From: an uncultured bacterium
GTDB lineage: Bacteria; Bacillota; Clostridia; Lachnospirales; Lachnospiraceae
Length of the DNA stretch: 6,849 nt
Assembly (NCBI GenBank): GCA_947071365.1
Contig: CAMTFT010000089.1
Span: 1 to 6,849 of the forward strand
Reading direction: 5' to 3'
Shown here piece by piece: positions 1-6,219 of this stretch. The position numbers and the translations under genes were made by a program. Each line of letters starts with the position of its first letter. Positions within the stretch are counted from its first letter, which is position 1. The notes below the pieces were generated by a model. It searched no databases and had not been told where the DNA came from. It saw nothing but the letters and a program-made list of their open reading frames with translations.

Positions 1-45
1 GATGTAGCTCCGTCTCGTGGGCTCGGAGATGTGTATAAGAGACAG
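1..45 (+). other. Sequencing adapter: Nextera read-2 transposase adapter with partial P7 and i7 index
   Basis: Positions 12-45 match the 34-base Nextera read-2 transposase adapter, ending in the 19-base Tn5 mosaic end (27-45). The preceding GAT (1-3) fits the end of the Illumina P7 primer, and GTAGCTCC (4-11) sits where the 8-base i7 index belongs; from memory it equals index N718 of the Nextera XT v2 set. This is library DNA, not genome. Genomic sequence starts at about position 46. Confidence 0.98.
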
Positions 46-854
46 GTCATGATCTTCGTCAGATATATGATCATATATTTCCGAAGCCTGCTGCTCTTTC
101 CTGAAAAATCTTCAGCCGCCATGACATCGATCATGATCTTATTGACCTTGATCTGCTGGTCGATCCTGCCGATCATCACCTTCTCATTGACAGACTGATC
201 CTCGCGCCCAATAAAGTAATGGTACAGATTTACATCCATATAGTACAGGCGCTTCACCTGCGGCAGCGGCTGGAACGCAAAAATATTGTCTACATAGAAG
301 GTGTGCTTCGGGAGCTCCAGCCCACAATCCCGCAGCAACTGTGTACGGTAAAAAATGTTATGCATCAGAATATACTGGGTCTGGCGCATATGGCGCATGG
401 CATCCCACTCAAAAACCTCATCCTGCGGAAATACATTCGTGAACCGCATCAGCTTTTTATGCTTTGCCCCCACCTTATCATAAACAAAATTTGCCAGCAG
501 CAGATCAACGCCGCCTTCTTCCTCCAGCTCTTTCATGCGCTGCACAATTTTTGCCAGCCCCTTCGTATTTACCCAGTCATCGCTGTCCACTACCTTATAA
601 TACAGCCCCGCAGCATTGCGCAGTCCCGTATTGACCGCCTCACCGTGACCGCCGTTCTCCTGGTGTACCGCCTTCACGATGCCAGGATATTTCGCTGCAT
701 AGCTGTCCGCGATCTGCGGTGTCCGATCCTTCTGGGAGCCGTCATCCACGATCAGGATCTCCACATCCTCCCCCACCGGCAGGATCGACTTGATGCATTT
801 TTCCATATAGCTCTCTGAATTGTAGCACGGAATTGCTACTGATAAAATTTTCAT
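46..854 (-). CDS. Family 2 glycosyltransferase, C-terminus cut off by contig edge
   Basis: Transfers a sugar from a nucleotide-sugar donor to a glycan or lipid acceptor at the inner face of the membrane; the substrate cannot be read from sequence. The frame is open from the ATG at 854 down to the adapter, giving 269 residues with no stop. It begins MKILSVAIPCYNSESYMEKC, the GT-A entry strand and loop. VDDGS (residues 36-40) holds the nucleotide-binding aspartates, VVDSDDW (88-94) the DxD metal site, and FYVDN (186-190) the position usually taken by the catalytic acidic residue. IGREDQSVNE (215-224) is typical of a Clostridia subgroup of about 320-340 residues, so perhaps 50-70 residues are missing. 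There is no membrane segment in the visible part. The start lies 12 nt after the mutY stop, with a GAGGT ribosome site overlapping that stop, so it is probably co-transcribed with mutY. Candidate roles are capsule, teichoic acid or other envelope glycan synthesis. Confidence 0.9.
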
Positions 855-863
855 TCTGACTTA

Positions 864-868
864 ACCTC
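864..868 (-). promoter_or_regulatory. Ribosome binding site of the glycosyltransferase, overlapping the mutY stop codon
   Basis: GAGGT (868 to 864) ends 9 nt before the ATG at 854 and shares bases with the mutY TGA at 869-867. It supports this start codon and suggests translation of the two genes is linked on one mRNA. Confidence 0.6.
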
Positions 869-1982
869 ACATCTCTCTGTATTTGTCCTGTCCCAATTTG
901 ATACTCAAATATTCCGTATACGCCGCAAATGCCGCCGGAATCGGATACTCCTGCTGCGTCCTTCGCGGCTCAATGAAAAGCGCATGGCTGTTTTCCGCCT
1001 GCATCAAATGACCGTCTCCCGACAGTCCCTCCATGTCCTCCACCAGCACCATGTATCCAATCATCTGCCATTCAATATGGCTGAAAATATGCTTTGCCGC
1101 CGGAAGCTGCGTGACACGTATCGGAGAAAATCCGCACTTCTGCACGTATGAGAGCGCTTCCTCCTGTGTCATGTGTCCTTCCACATTCGGCAATTCATAC
1201 AGCCCTGCCAAGAGTCCGTGTTTTGGACGTTTGCGGATCAACGCATGTTCACTGTCCCGGATAACAAGTACGGTCCGCTGTTCCAGGCGACGTGGTTTTT
1301 TCGCCGCTTTGACCGGAAGAGCCATCTGACAGCCATGCTCTTTCGCATAGCAAACACCACTTACCGGGCACGTCCCACACTCCGGCACACCATTCGGCAG
1401 GCATACTGTAGCCCCCAGCTCCATCAGCGCCTGATTGAAAGCGCCTGGCTGCTCCTTCGGCATAATGGATCGAAGACTGTCCTCGTACTGCTTTTTTACG
1501 GACTGCTTCATGATATCCTGACCATCTCCGCTGATCCGGCTGATGACGCGGAGCACGTTTCCATCCACCGCCGGCACGGCCTGTCCATATGCGATGGAAG
1601 TGATCGCCCCCGCCGTATAGCTGCCGATACCAGGAAGCGAAAGCAGCTCCCCATACGTATCCGGCAGACAGCCGCCGTACTTCTCCATCACCATCTGCGC
1701 AGCCTTCTGCATATTTCGGACTCTGTTGTAATATCCCAGTCCCTCCCAGAGCTTCAAAAGCTGGTCTTCCGGGCACCGGGCCAGAGCAGCCACATCCGGC
1801 AATGATTGTATAAAACGGGCGAAAAACGGCTTCACCGCCTCCACTCTGGTCTGCTGCAGCATGATCTCCGACACCCACACGTAATAAGGCAGCGGCTGCT
1901 CCCGCCAGGGAAGCACCCGGGCATTCACAGCGAACCAGTCAAGAAGCGGCCCGGCTATTTTCTCCAGTCTTTCCGTATCCAT
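867..1982 (-). CDS. mutY: Adenine DNA glycosylase MutY
   Basis: Removes adenine mispaired with 8-oxoguanine, preventing G-to-T mutations (base excision repair). The 371-residue length is close to that of full-length MutY proteins. The catalytic domain carries SEIMLQQTRVEAV (38-50) with catalytic Glu39, the helix-hairpin-helix LPGIGSYTAGAI (116-127), and VDGNVLRV (139-146) with catalytic Asp140. Four cysteines for the [4Fe-4S] cluster are at 194, 202, 205 and 211. From about residue 235 a NUDIX-like domain recognises 8-oxoG; its FSH motif is at 300-302 (HIFSHIEW). The FSH motif and the [4Fe-4S] loop separate it from plain endonuclease III. The start is fixed by an in-frame TAA four codons upstream; a GGAGGA site (2000-1995) precedes the ATG by 12 nt, slightly long. 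A weak promoter and a leader hairpin lie upstream, and a glycosyltransferase follows closely downstream. Confidence 0.97.
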   Translation of the reverse strand: MDTERLEKIAGPLLDWFAVNARVLPWREQPLPYYVWVSEIMLQQTRVEAVKPFFARFIQSLPDVAALARCPEDQLLKLWEGLGYYNRVRNMQKAAQMVMEKYGGCLPDTYGELLSLPGIGSYTAGAITSIAYGQAVPAVDGNVLRVISRISGDGQDIMKQSVKKQYEDSLRSIMPKEQPGAFNQALMELGATVCLPNGVPECGTCPVSGVCYAKEHGCQMALPVKAAKKPRRLEQRTVLVIRDSEHALIRKRPKHGLLAGLYELPNVEGHMTQEEALSYVQKCGFSPIRVTQLPAAKHIFSHIEWQMIGYMVLVEDMEGLSGDGHLMQAENSHALFIEPRRTQQEYPIPAAFAAYTEYLSIKLGQDKYREM

Positions 1983-2011
1983 TCTGACACATTATCCTCC
2001 AATAGCCATTG

Positions 2012-2050
2012 TGCCCGGTCAGTCAGATCATCTCCCTGTCTTCCCGGGCA
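2012..2050 (-). repeat. Inverted repeat (possible hairpin) in the mutY leader
   Basis: TGCCCGG (2012-2018) and CCGGGCA (2044-2050) are perfect 7-bp inverted arms with a 25-nt loop. In mutY mRNA the hairpin would lie just after the predicted transcription start and 12 nt before the ribosome site. No U-run follows, so it is not an intrinsic terminator. It may protect the 5' end or be incidental. Confidence 0.4.
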
Positions 2051-2059
2051 TTTGTATAC

Positions 2060-2068
2060 AGTGTACCA
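2060..2068 (-). promoter_or_regulatory. Possible extended -10 promoter element for mutY
   Basis: On the minus strand TGG-TACACT (2068 to 2060) fits an extended -10 (TGn plus four of six bases of TATAAT). No good -35 hexamer is present at 16-18 bp. The element lies inside a small dyad, CAGTG-GTA-CACTG (2059-2071), that could serve as an operator. The start would fall near 2053, giving a leader of about 70 nt. The evidence is weak and rests on sequence resemblance only. Confidence 0.25.
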
Positions 2069-2095
2069 CTGTTTTGCATAAAACGAAAGGAAAAT

Positions 2096-2857
2096 TTACG
2101 TTGTAATAAAAGTAGAGTATCCCTGCCTGCGAAGAGCCGCCTCCATTCTCACCGCATTGTCAAGCTGCCGGAAGGCTCCCACCTGTACTTTATAATAATT
2201 ATCTTCCCGCAAAATATACGCCGGAAAGTTTTGCCCCAGCAGTTGGTAAAGCATATCCTCCGCGTACTCCCTGTGCTGAAACGCCCCTGTCTGTACGCGG
2301 TAATACCGTTCCTGCGCCTGCACCTGGCCCTGCCCCAGTGTCTGAAGGATCCCATTTGCAATCGCCAGGGCCACTTCATCAAAGCGTTCGTCAAAAAGCT
2401 CATTGTCCGCATCCGTATTGAGGAACCCCGTCTCCACCAGCACCGCAGGCATTCTCGACCTGCGCAGGATAACCAGCCCCGGCCGCTCCTTCACTCCAAG
2501 ATTCCGAAAACCCACCTGCGACAGCGCTTCATTGATATTTTCCGCGAGCTGCACTTTCTCACCCGAATTGTCGTACACCAACGTCTCCACCCCGGAATAC
2601 TGATTTGCTTCAGGGCTGGAATTTCTGTGGAAAGAAATCAGGAAATCTCCGCCCTCCCGGTTCGCGATCTGCGCTTTCTCAAAAGGCGTATCATAAACAT
2701 CCTCCGTCCTTGTAAATGCGACCTCCACTCCGTTGTTCTGGAGAATCTCTCCTACGGCCAGCGCAAGCTGTAAGTTGTCATCCTTTTCCTGTCTTCCTTC
2801 GTACATTGCCCCCGGCTCAGGGCCTCCGTGACCGGCATCGAGAATTACCTTTGCCAT
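2096..2857 (-). CDS. N-acetylmuramoyl-L-alanine amidase, CwlC-like (Amidase_3 + SPOR domain)
   Basis: Zinc amidase that cuts the bond between N-acetylmuramic acid and L-alanine of peptidoglycan. The Amidase_3 domain (about 1-172) has zinc ligands His10 (DAGHGG), Glu24 (RQEKDD) and His77 (SFHRNSS), and catalytic Glu142 (VLVETGFLNT). Residues 185-252 form a SPOR wall-binding domain with the internal repeat YYRVQTGAF (185-193) and YYKVQVGAF (221-229). There is no signal peptide or membrane anchor. Length (253), domain order, the repeated YKVQxGAF motif and lack of a signal match Bacillus subtilis CwlC, a mother-cell enzyme that helps release the spore; this resemblance is recalled, not computed. 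A GGAGGT ribosome site (2869-2864) lies 6 nt before the ATG. It could also be a vegetative amidase exported by a non-classical route. The next gene, mutY, is 113 bp downstream. Confidence 0.92.
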   Translation of the reverse strand: MAKVILDAGHGGPEPGAMYEGRQEKDDNLQLALAVGEILQNNGVEVAFTRTEDVYDTPFEKAQIANREGGDFLISFHRNSSPEANQYSGVETLVYDNSGEKVQLAENINEALSQVGFRNLGVKERPGLVILRRSRMPAVLVETGFLNTDADNELFDERFDEVALAIANGILQTLGQGQVQAQERYYRVQTGAFQHREYAEDMLYQLLGQNFPAYILREDNYYKVQVGAFRQLDNAVRMEAALRRQGYSTFITT

Positions 2858-2883
2858 GACCGGACCTCCATCCGAATATCCTT

Positions 2884-2897
2884 CATATTACAATATG
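2884..2897 (-). promoter_or_regulatory. Possible late-sporulation (sigma-K-type) -10 in a 14-bp palindrome, upstream of the amidase
   Basis: On the minus strand, CATATTGTA (2897 to 2889) fits the sigma-K -10 pattern CATAnnnTA and lies about 32 nt before the amidase ATG, leaving room for a short leader with the ribosome site. It is part of the palindrome CATATT-GT-AATATG. No convincing -35 for sigma-K or sigma-A was found. The proposal rests on the -10 match plus the CwlC-like identity of the gene. Confidence 0.3.
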
Positions 2898-2940
2898 CCC
2901 GGTTGGCGGAGATGCTACACACCAAGACAAACATAACACA

Positions 2941-3003
2941 AAGGGGGATCAAATATCTCTGTCTGTCCCCTATAGGTTCTTCACAGAAATATTTGATCCC
3001 CTT
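2941..3003. repeat. Long imperfect inverted repeat (21-bp stem, 20-nt loop)
   Basis: Left arm 2941-2962 and right arm 2983-3003 pair along 21 positions with one bulged G and one mismatch, closing on GGGGATCAAATAT / ATATTTGATCCCC. Weaker pairing continues outward for several bases on each side. The loop (2963-2982) has the palindrome CCTATAGG at its centre. Neither side is followed by a clean T-run, so a bidirectional terminator is possible but not typical. It lies between the permease and the amidase and resembles a dispersed palindromic (REP-like) element. Confidence 0.75.
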
Positions 3004-3063
3004 GTCTTATTTTGCAACAATATAATACGTCGCCTTTTTTGTCCTTCCCTCATCCAACCAACA

Positions 3064-3198
3064 GGCGAATCGGATGAATCTTCTGGACGGGACATGATTC
3101 CCGACGGTACTTAGCGGGCGTATTTTGCCCGCTTACGTACCGCTTCGTGGAATTACTAAGTGCAAACGGTCCCGGAAAGAAGCTTCATCCGATTCGCC
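3064..3198. repeat. Compound inverted-repeat element, possible structured RNA or small mobile palindromic element
   Basis: The outer arms GGCGAATCGGATGAA (3064-3078) and TTCATCCGATTCGCC (3184-3198) pair perfectly over 15 bp. After one mismatch, CTTCT (3080-3084) pairs AGAAG (3178-3182), and CGGGAC (3088-3093) pairs GTCCCG (3169-3174). Inside, ATTCC (3097-3101) can pair GGAAT (3149-3153), CGGTAC (3105-3110) pairs GTACCG (3137-3142), and GCGGGC (3114-3119) pairs GCCCGC (3127-3132) around a 7-nt loop. No open frame or T-tract explains it. Nested stems over 135 bp suggest a folded RNA or a MITE/REP-type element; the family is not recognised. Confidence 0.75.
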
Positions 3199-3294
3199 GT
3201 TCGCTGAAAGATTCACCGTTCGCGAAAAGATCCCCCATTCGCTGAAATGTCCCCCCTTCGCCAGAAGATCCCCCGTCACCTGGAAACTCCCCGG
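3181..3294. repeat. Tandem array of six 19-bp units crossing the permease stop codon
   Basis: Units start at 3181, 3200, 3219, 3238, 3257 and 3276, each exactly 19 bp, with plus-strand consensus TTCGCTGAAAGATCCCCCG. The middle four (3200-3275) are clearest. The first (3181-3199) keeps only the second half, GATTCGCCG, and forms the right arm of the neighbouring palindromic element. The last (3276-3294) is diverged, encodes the last permease codons and contains its TGA. There are no spacers between units, so it is not a CRISPR array. Confidence 0.7.
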
Positions 3295-5315
3295 ACAATC
3301 CTGTAATACGAACGCGAAGTAATAAAGTAAACTGCCGTATAAAACAACGTAAATACGAGGAAACAGCCAATATTCGTATAGAGCAGCACCCTGGAATTCA
3401 CGATGCCGAAAACCAGCAACAGCTTCTTCACGATCGGGAACGCAAATACGGTATGCAGCCCTGCCAGCAGCAGCGGCAGCAGAAACACGGTAAGCATCTG
3501 AGAATGGATACTGCTCCGTATCTCCCTGTCCGTCATTCCCACCTTCTGCATGATATCAAATCTGGACTGATCCTCCAGTCCCTCCGAAATCTGTTTGTAA
3601 TACATGATCAGAACCGTAGCAGCCAGAAACACGGCAGCCAACAGAACCCCCAGCACGAATATTCCGCCATACAGCGCGTAAAAATCAGCCTTCTGCTCTG
3701 CCCTGCAATTCCGCTGAGAATACGGAAAATTCTCATCTGCCGTCATCAGGTCATCCACCGCCTTACTCACCTTCGCTGCGACCTGCTGCTGCGTCTCATC
3801 ATCTGCCGGAATGTCAAAACCGTAGTATCTCGTAAGAGAAGATGCATTTTTCCCGTATATCTTTTTCTGAGCCGCGTCGATCTGATTCAGAAATGCTTCA
3901 TCCGGGACGAAGGCATAGATGGAATTAAATATGGTAGCCGTCGCCTCGCCGTTCTCCACAAAGCTCTCTGCCTGCTTTACCACCTTCCACGTATCGCAGC
4001 CCTCCAGCGTGATCGTGTCATACTCATAAGTGTCTCTCGGACTCCACAGAATGACTTCATTCTCCCCCAGAGTTTCATTTTGTCCCATCAGGCGGTTATA
4101 GTCAGATACCGGGATAAAATAGATATCCCGAATTTTGGCGATATCCGTAGCGCCGAATTTCTCCACGACCTGCTTTTCATCCAGAATCACCTGATCTGCG
4201 TCAAAATATGCGCCAATGCTCAGGTACTTGTAATCCAGTACATTTTCCTGCGTAAACCCGCTCTCCTCCACTACCGCATTCACGGCATTATCGATCTGCT
4301 CCAGGTATCCCTCGTCAAAGGTGTACGTACATATCTCGATCTGCCTCGGATACCGCCCCGTAAGCCGTGCCTCATTGCCGAAGTACATGCACGTTGCAGC
4401 GGAGAGCATTACCAGCACCATCGTAGACAGAATACAGATGGAAGCCAGCCCCGCGCCATTTCTTTTCATGCGGTAGATCATGGAAGACACAGAAACAAAA
4501 TGGTTCGGCCTGTAATAATACTTTTTATTTTTCTGGAGCATCCTGCAAAGAGCCACCGACCCCGCCACAAAAATCAGGTAGGTAGCCACTATCACCATGC
4601 CCACTGCCACAAAGAACAGCATAAACGCGCTCATAGGATCTTTGATGGTCACTGCAATGTAATACGCCGCAGCCAGAAGCGCAAATCCCGCCAGGGCAAA
4701 CAGCCAGTTCGCCTTCGGCGGTTTCTCGCCTACCGCGTCGCTGTGCAGAAGATCGATGGGCTTTGCCTTTCCCACCTGAAACAATGCATTCAACAGGAGC
4801 AATAAAAAGATAGCCAGAAACAGCTTCGTGGTATCAAACAATGAAGTCATCTCAATCGTATATTTCATATTGACCGCTCCGTGCAGGACAATAGCCATGC
4901 AAAGCTCCGCAAGCTTCGAAAAAAGAATTCCGCAGAACAGTCCGCCTGCCAGGGCGACCACTGTCACAATCCCGCTTTCCCATATCAGGATCCGGGCAAG
5001 ATTCCTTTTACCCATACCAAGAATATTGTAAAGTCCAAACTCCCGTTTTCTGCCCCGAATCAGGAAGGAGTTCGTATAGAACAGAAAAATAACCGCAAAC
5101 ACAGCAAATACGCCGCTCCCGAAAGACAGCATGGCCTGAAGCGTACTGCCGCCTTCCATGGCCGATACCTGCTCGCTCACCATCAGGAAATGAAGAATAT
5201 AACACATCATGACCATACCGATACACGCCAGAAGATACGGCACGTAGGTCCTGTAATTTTTTATGATCCCGGTAAGCGCCAGTCTGGAATAGATGTTTCC
5301 CTTTTTCTCCCTCAT
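3276..5315 (-). CDS. ABC transporter permease, FtsX/BceB family
   Basis: Membrane subunit of a peptide-antibiotic sensing and resistance transporter; in the BceB family it also serves as the sensor for its partner kinase. The 679 residues show ten likely membrane helices: about 24-46, 64-86, 110-134, 164-181, 204-223, 230-254, 288-311, 548-572, 605-630 and 645-667. The single large outer domain between helices 7 and 8 (about 312-547, 235 residues) is the hallmark of the BceB type. FtsX-type coupling segments follow helix 2 (RGRKREFGLYNILGMG, 87-102) and helix 8 (FDIMQKVGMTDREI, 586-599). The ATG overlaps the TGA of the upstream ATPase gene (ATGA, 5315-5312), and no strong ribosome site precedes it, so translation is probably coupled. 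The 3' end runs into a 19-bp tandem array. The substrate is unknown: bacitracin, lantibiotics or host peptides are candidates by family. Confidence 0.93.
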   Translation of the reverse strand: MREKKGNIYSRLALTGIIKNYRTYVPYLLACIGMVMMCYILHFLMVSEQVSAMEGGSTLQAMLSFGSGVFAVFAVIFLFYTNSFLIRGRKREFGLYNILGMGKRNLARILIWESGIVTVVALAGGLFCGILFSKLAELCMAIVLHGAVNMKYTIEMTSLFDTTKLFLAIFLLLLLNALFQVGKAKPIDLLHSDAVGEKPPKANWLFALAGFALLAAAYYIAVTIKDPMSAFMLFFVAVGMVIVATYLIFVAGSVALCRMLQKNKKYYYRPNHFVSVSSMIYRMKRNGAGLASICILSTMVLVMLSAATCMYFGNEARLTGRYPRQIEICTYTFDEGYLEQIDNAVNAVVEESGFTQENVLDYKYLSIGAYFDADQVILDEKQVVEKFGATDIAKIRDIYFIPVSDYNRLMGQNETLGENEVILWSPRDTYEYDTITLEGCDTWKVVKQAESFVENGEATATIFNSIYAFVPDEAFLNQIDAAQKKIYGKNASSLTRYYGFDIPADDETQQQVAAKVSKAVDDLMTADENFPYSQRNCRAEQKADFYALYGGIFVLGVLLAAVFLAATVLIMYYKQISEGLEDQSRFDIMQKVGMTDREIRSSIHSQMLTVFLLPLLLAGLHTVFAFPIVKKLLLVFGIVNSRVLLYTNIGCFLVFTLFYTAVYFITSRSYYRIVRGVSR

Positions 5316-6076
5316 GACCTGTCACCACCCGTCGCAAGCATTGTAAGCGTATCCGATACCTTCTGATAAAGCTGCTCATTCGTACTGGTGCCGCGGTAGA
5401 TCTGATGAAATACCTCGCCATCCTTAATGAACAGAACACGGCCCGCATGGCTGGCTGCCTTGACGGAATGCGTTACCATCAGTATCGTCTGTCCGTCCTG
5501 ATTAATACTTCCAAACAGCCGCAGCAGCTCATCCGTAGCTCTGGAGTCGAGAGCCCCCGTCGGTTCATCCGCCAGGATCAGCTTCGGGTTCGTGATCAAT
5601 GCCCGGGCCACCGCAGCTCTCTGCTTCTGCCCGCCGGAGACCTCGTACGGATACTTGTCAAGAAGCCCGGAAATACCCAGCTTTGATGCAATCGGCATCA
5701 TCCGCTTTTCAATATCGCGGTAAGACACGCCGGCCAGAACAAGGGGAAGGTAGATATTGTCCCGCAGTGTAAAAGTGTCCAGCAGATTGAACTCCTGAAA
5801 TACAAATCCCAGATTATCCCGCCGAAATGCTGCCTTGTCAGCTTCCCTGATCCCCGACAGATCTCTCCCCTCCAGCAGTACCGAACCGCCGGTGGGCTTG
5901 TCAAGGGCTGCCAGAATATTCAAAAGCGTCGTCTTGCCCGAACCGGACTCGCCCATGATCGCCACGTATTCACCGGCCTCCACCTGGAACGTAACATTCG
6001 TCAGCGCCTTTACCTGATTGCCGCCGAAACGAGTAGTGTAAGTTTTTTTCAGATTATTGACGGCTAAGATCGCCAT
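5312..6076 (-). CDS. ABC transporter ATP-binding protein, BceA/MacB-like
   Basis: Cytoplasmic ATPase that powers the permease encoded next to it. The 254 residues include Walker A GESGSGKT (42-49), the Q-loop glutamine Gln94 (FVFQEFN), ABC signature VSGGQKQR (146-153), Walker B LILADEPTGALD (166-177) with catalytic Glu171, and switch His203 (THS). This set of motifs fits the LolD/MacB/BceA branch that pairs with FtsX-type permeases. A strong ribosome site, GAGGAGG (6090-6084), lies 7 nt before the ATG. Its stop overlaps the permease start by four bases. The upstream 229 bp carries direct repeats typical of a two-component regulator, consistent with induction by the partner kinase. Confidence 0.95.
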   Translation of the reverse strand: MAILAVNNLKKTYTTRFGGNQVKALTNVTFQVEAGEYVAIMGESGSGKTTLLNILAALDKPTGGSVLLEGRDLSGIREADKAAFRRDNLGFVFQEFNLLDTFTLRDNIYLPLVLAGVSYRDIEKRMMPIASKLGISGLLDKYPYEVSGGQKQRAAVARALITNPKLILADEPTGALDSRATDELLRLFGSINQDGQTILMVTHSVKAASHAGRVLFIKDGEVFHQIYRGTSTNEQLYQKVSDTLTMLATGGDRS

Positions 6077-6151
6077 ATTGATTCCTCCTCAATTCATGTT
6101 TTCTCCAAACAGCCTTTCTTGAAACTGTGCTGCTTCTGCTGTTGTGGCTAC

Positions 6152-6160
6152 AGTTTACCA
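6152..6160 (-). promoter_or_regulatory. Possible extended -10 element for the ABC transporter operon
   Basis: On the minus strand TGG-TAAACT (6160 to 6152) resembles an extended -10 and is nearly the same as the TGG-TACACT upstream of mutY. There is no good -35, as is common for promoters that need an activator. The predicted start near 6145 would place the direct repeats at 6186-6206 about 40-60 bp upstream, a usual position for an OmpR-family activator. AAACTGT (6122-6128) and ACAGTTT (6150-6156) form a 7-bp inverted repeat overlapping this element. Confidence 0.35.
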
Positions 6161-6185
6161 AAGAAGAACATCCTCTGCCATGGCT

Positions 6186-6206
6186 TTATCTTACAGTTAC
6201 CTTACA
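6186..6206 (-). promoter_or_regulatory. Direct-repeat operator, likely response-regulator binding site
   Basis: TTATCTTACA (6186-6195) and TTACCTTACA (6197-6206) match at nine of ten bases and are 11 bp apart start to start, one DNA turn, as for OmpR/PhoB-family dimers. On the coding strand they read TGTAAGGTAA and TGTAAGATAA. The site lies upstream of the ATPase gene and downstream of the kinase gene; the unseen regulator encoded with that kinase is the natural candidate to bind. Confidence 0.5.
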
Positions 6207-6219
6207 ATATTGCAAGGTA
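6198..6219. promoter_or_regulatory. 22-bp dyad overlapping the direct-repeat operator
   Basis: TACCTT (6198-6203) and AAGGTA (6214-6219) flank the palindrome CAATATTG (6205-6212); only the pair 6204/6213 breaks the symmetry. The inner TTACA-ATAT-TGCAA (6202-6215) resembles the inverted repeat described for BceR-type regulators (TnACA-N4-TGTnA, recalled), with one departure in the right half. Confidence 0.4.

Noticed and set aside
219..818. 199-codon open frame on the plus strand
   Set aside because: It is antisense to a frame on the minus strand with clear glycosyltransferase motifs (DDGS, DSDDW) and its own ribosome site; the plus-strand product shows no recognisable domain.
1173..1878. Long open frames of about 210 codons on both strands within mutY
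   Set aside because: They are out-of-frame shadows of a mutY gene with all catalytic and cluster residues.
2941..3003. Intrinsic terminator of the permease transcript
   Set aside because: The stem is long and neither side is followed by a proper T-run, so it was kept as an inverted repeat only.
2858..3275. A small gene in the 418-bp intergenic stretch
   Set aside because: The short frames here have no good ribosome site and run through palindromes and tandem repeats.
3181..3294. CRISPR array
   Set aside because: The 19-bp units are contiguous, diverged and have no spacers; no cas gene is nearby.
3185..3370. 61-codon minus-strand frame over the permease end, as a possible frameshifted permease tail or small protein
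   Set aside because: It starts inside the permease in another frame, its second half is only translated tandem repeat, and the permease already ends after its tenth helix as the family does.
3453..4805. 450-codon open frame on the plus strand
   Set aside because: It lies wholly antisense to the permease, and its product is rich in His, Arg and Gln as expected for the reverse of a membrane-protein gene.
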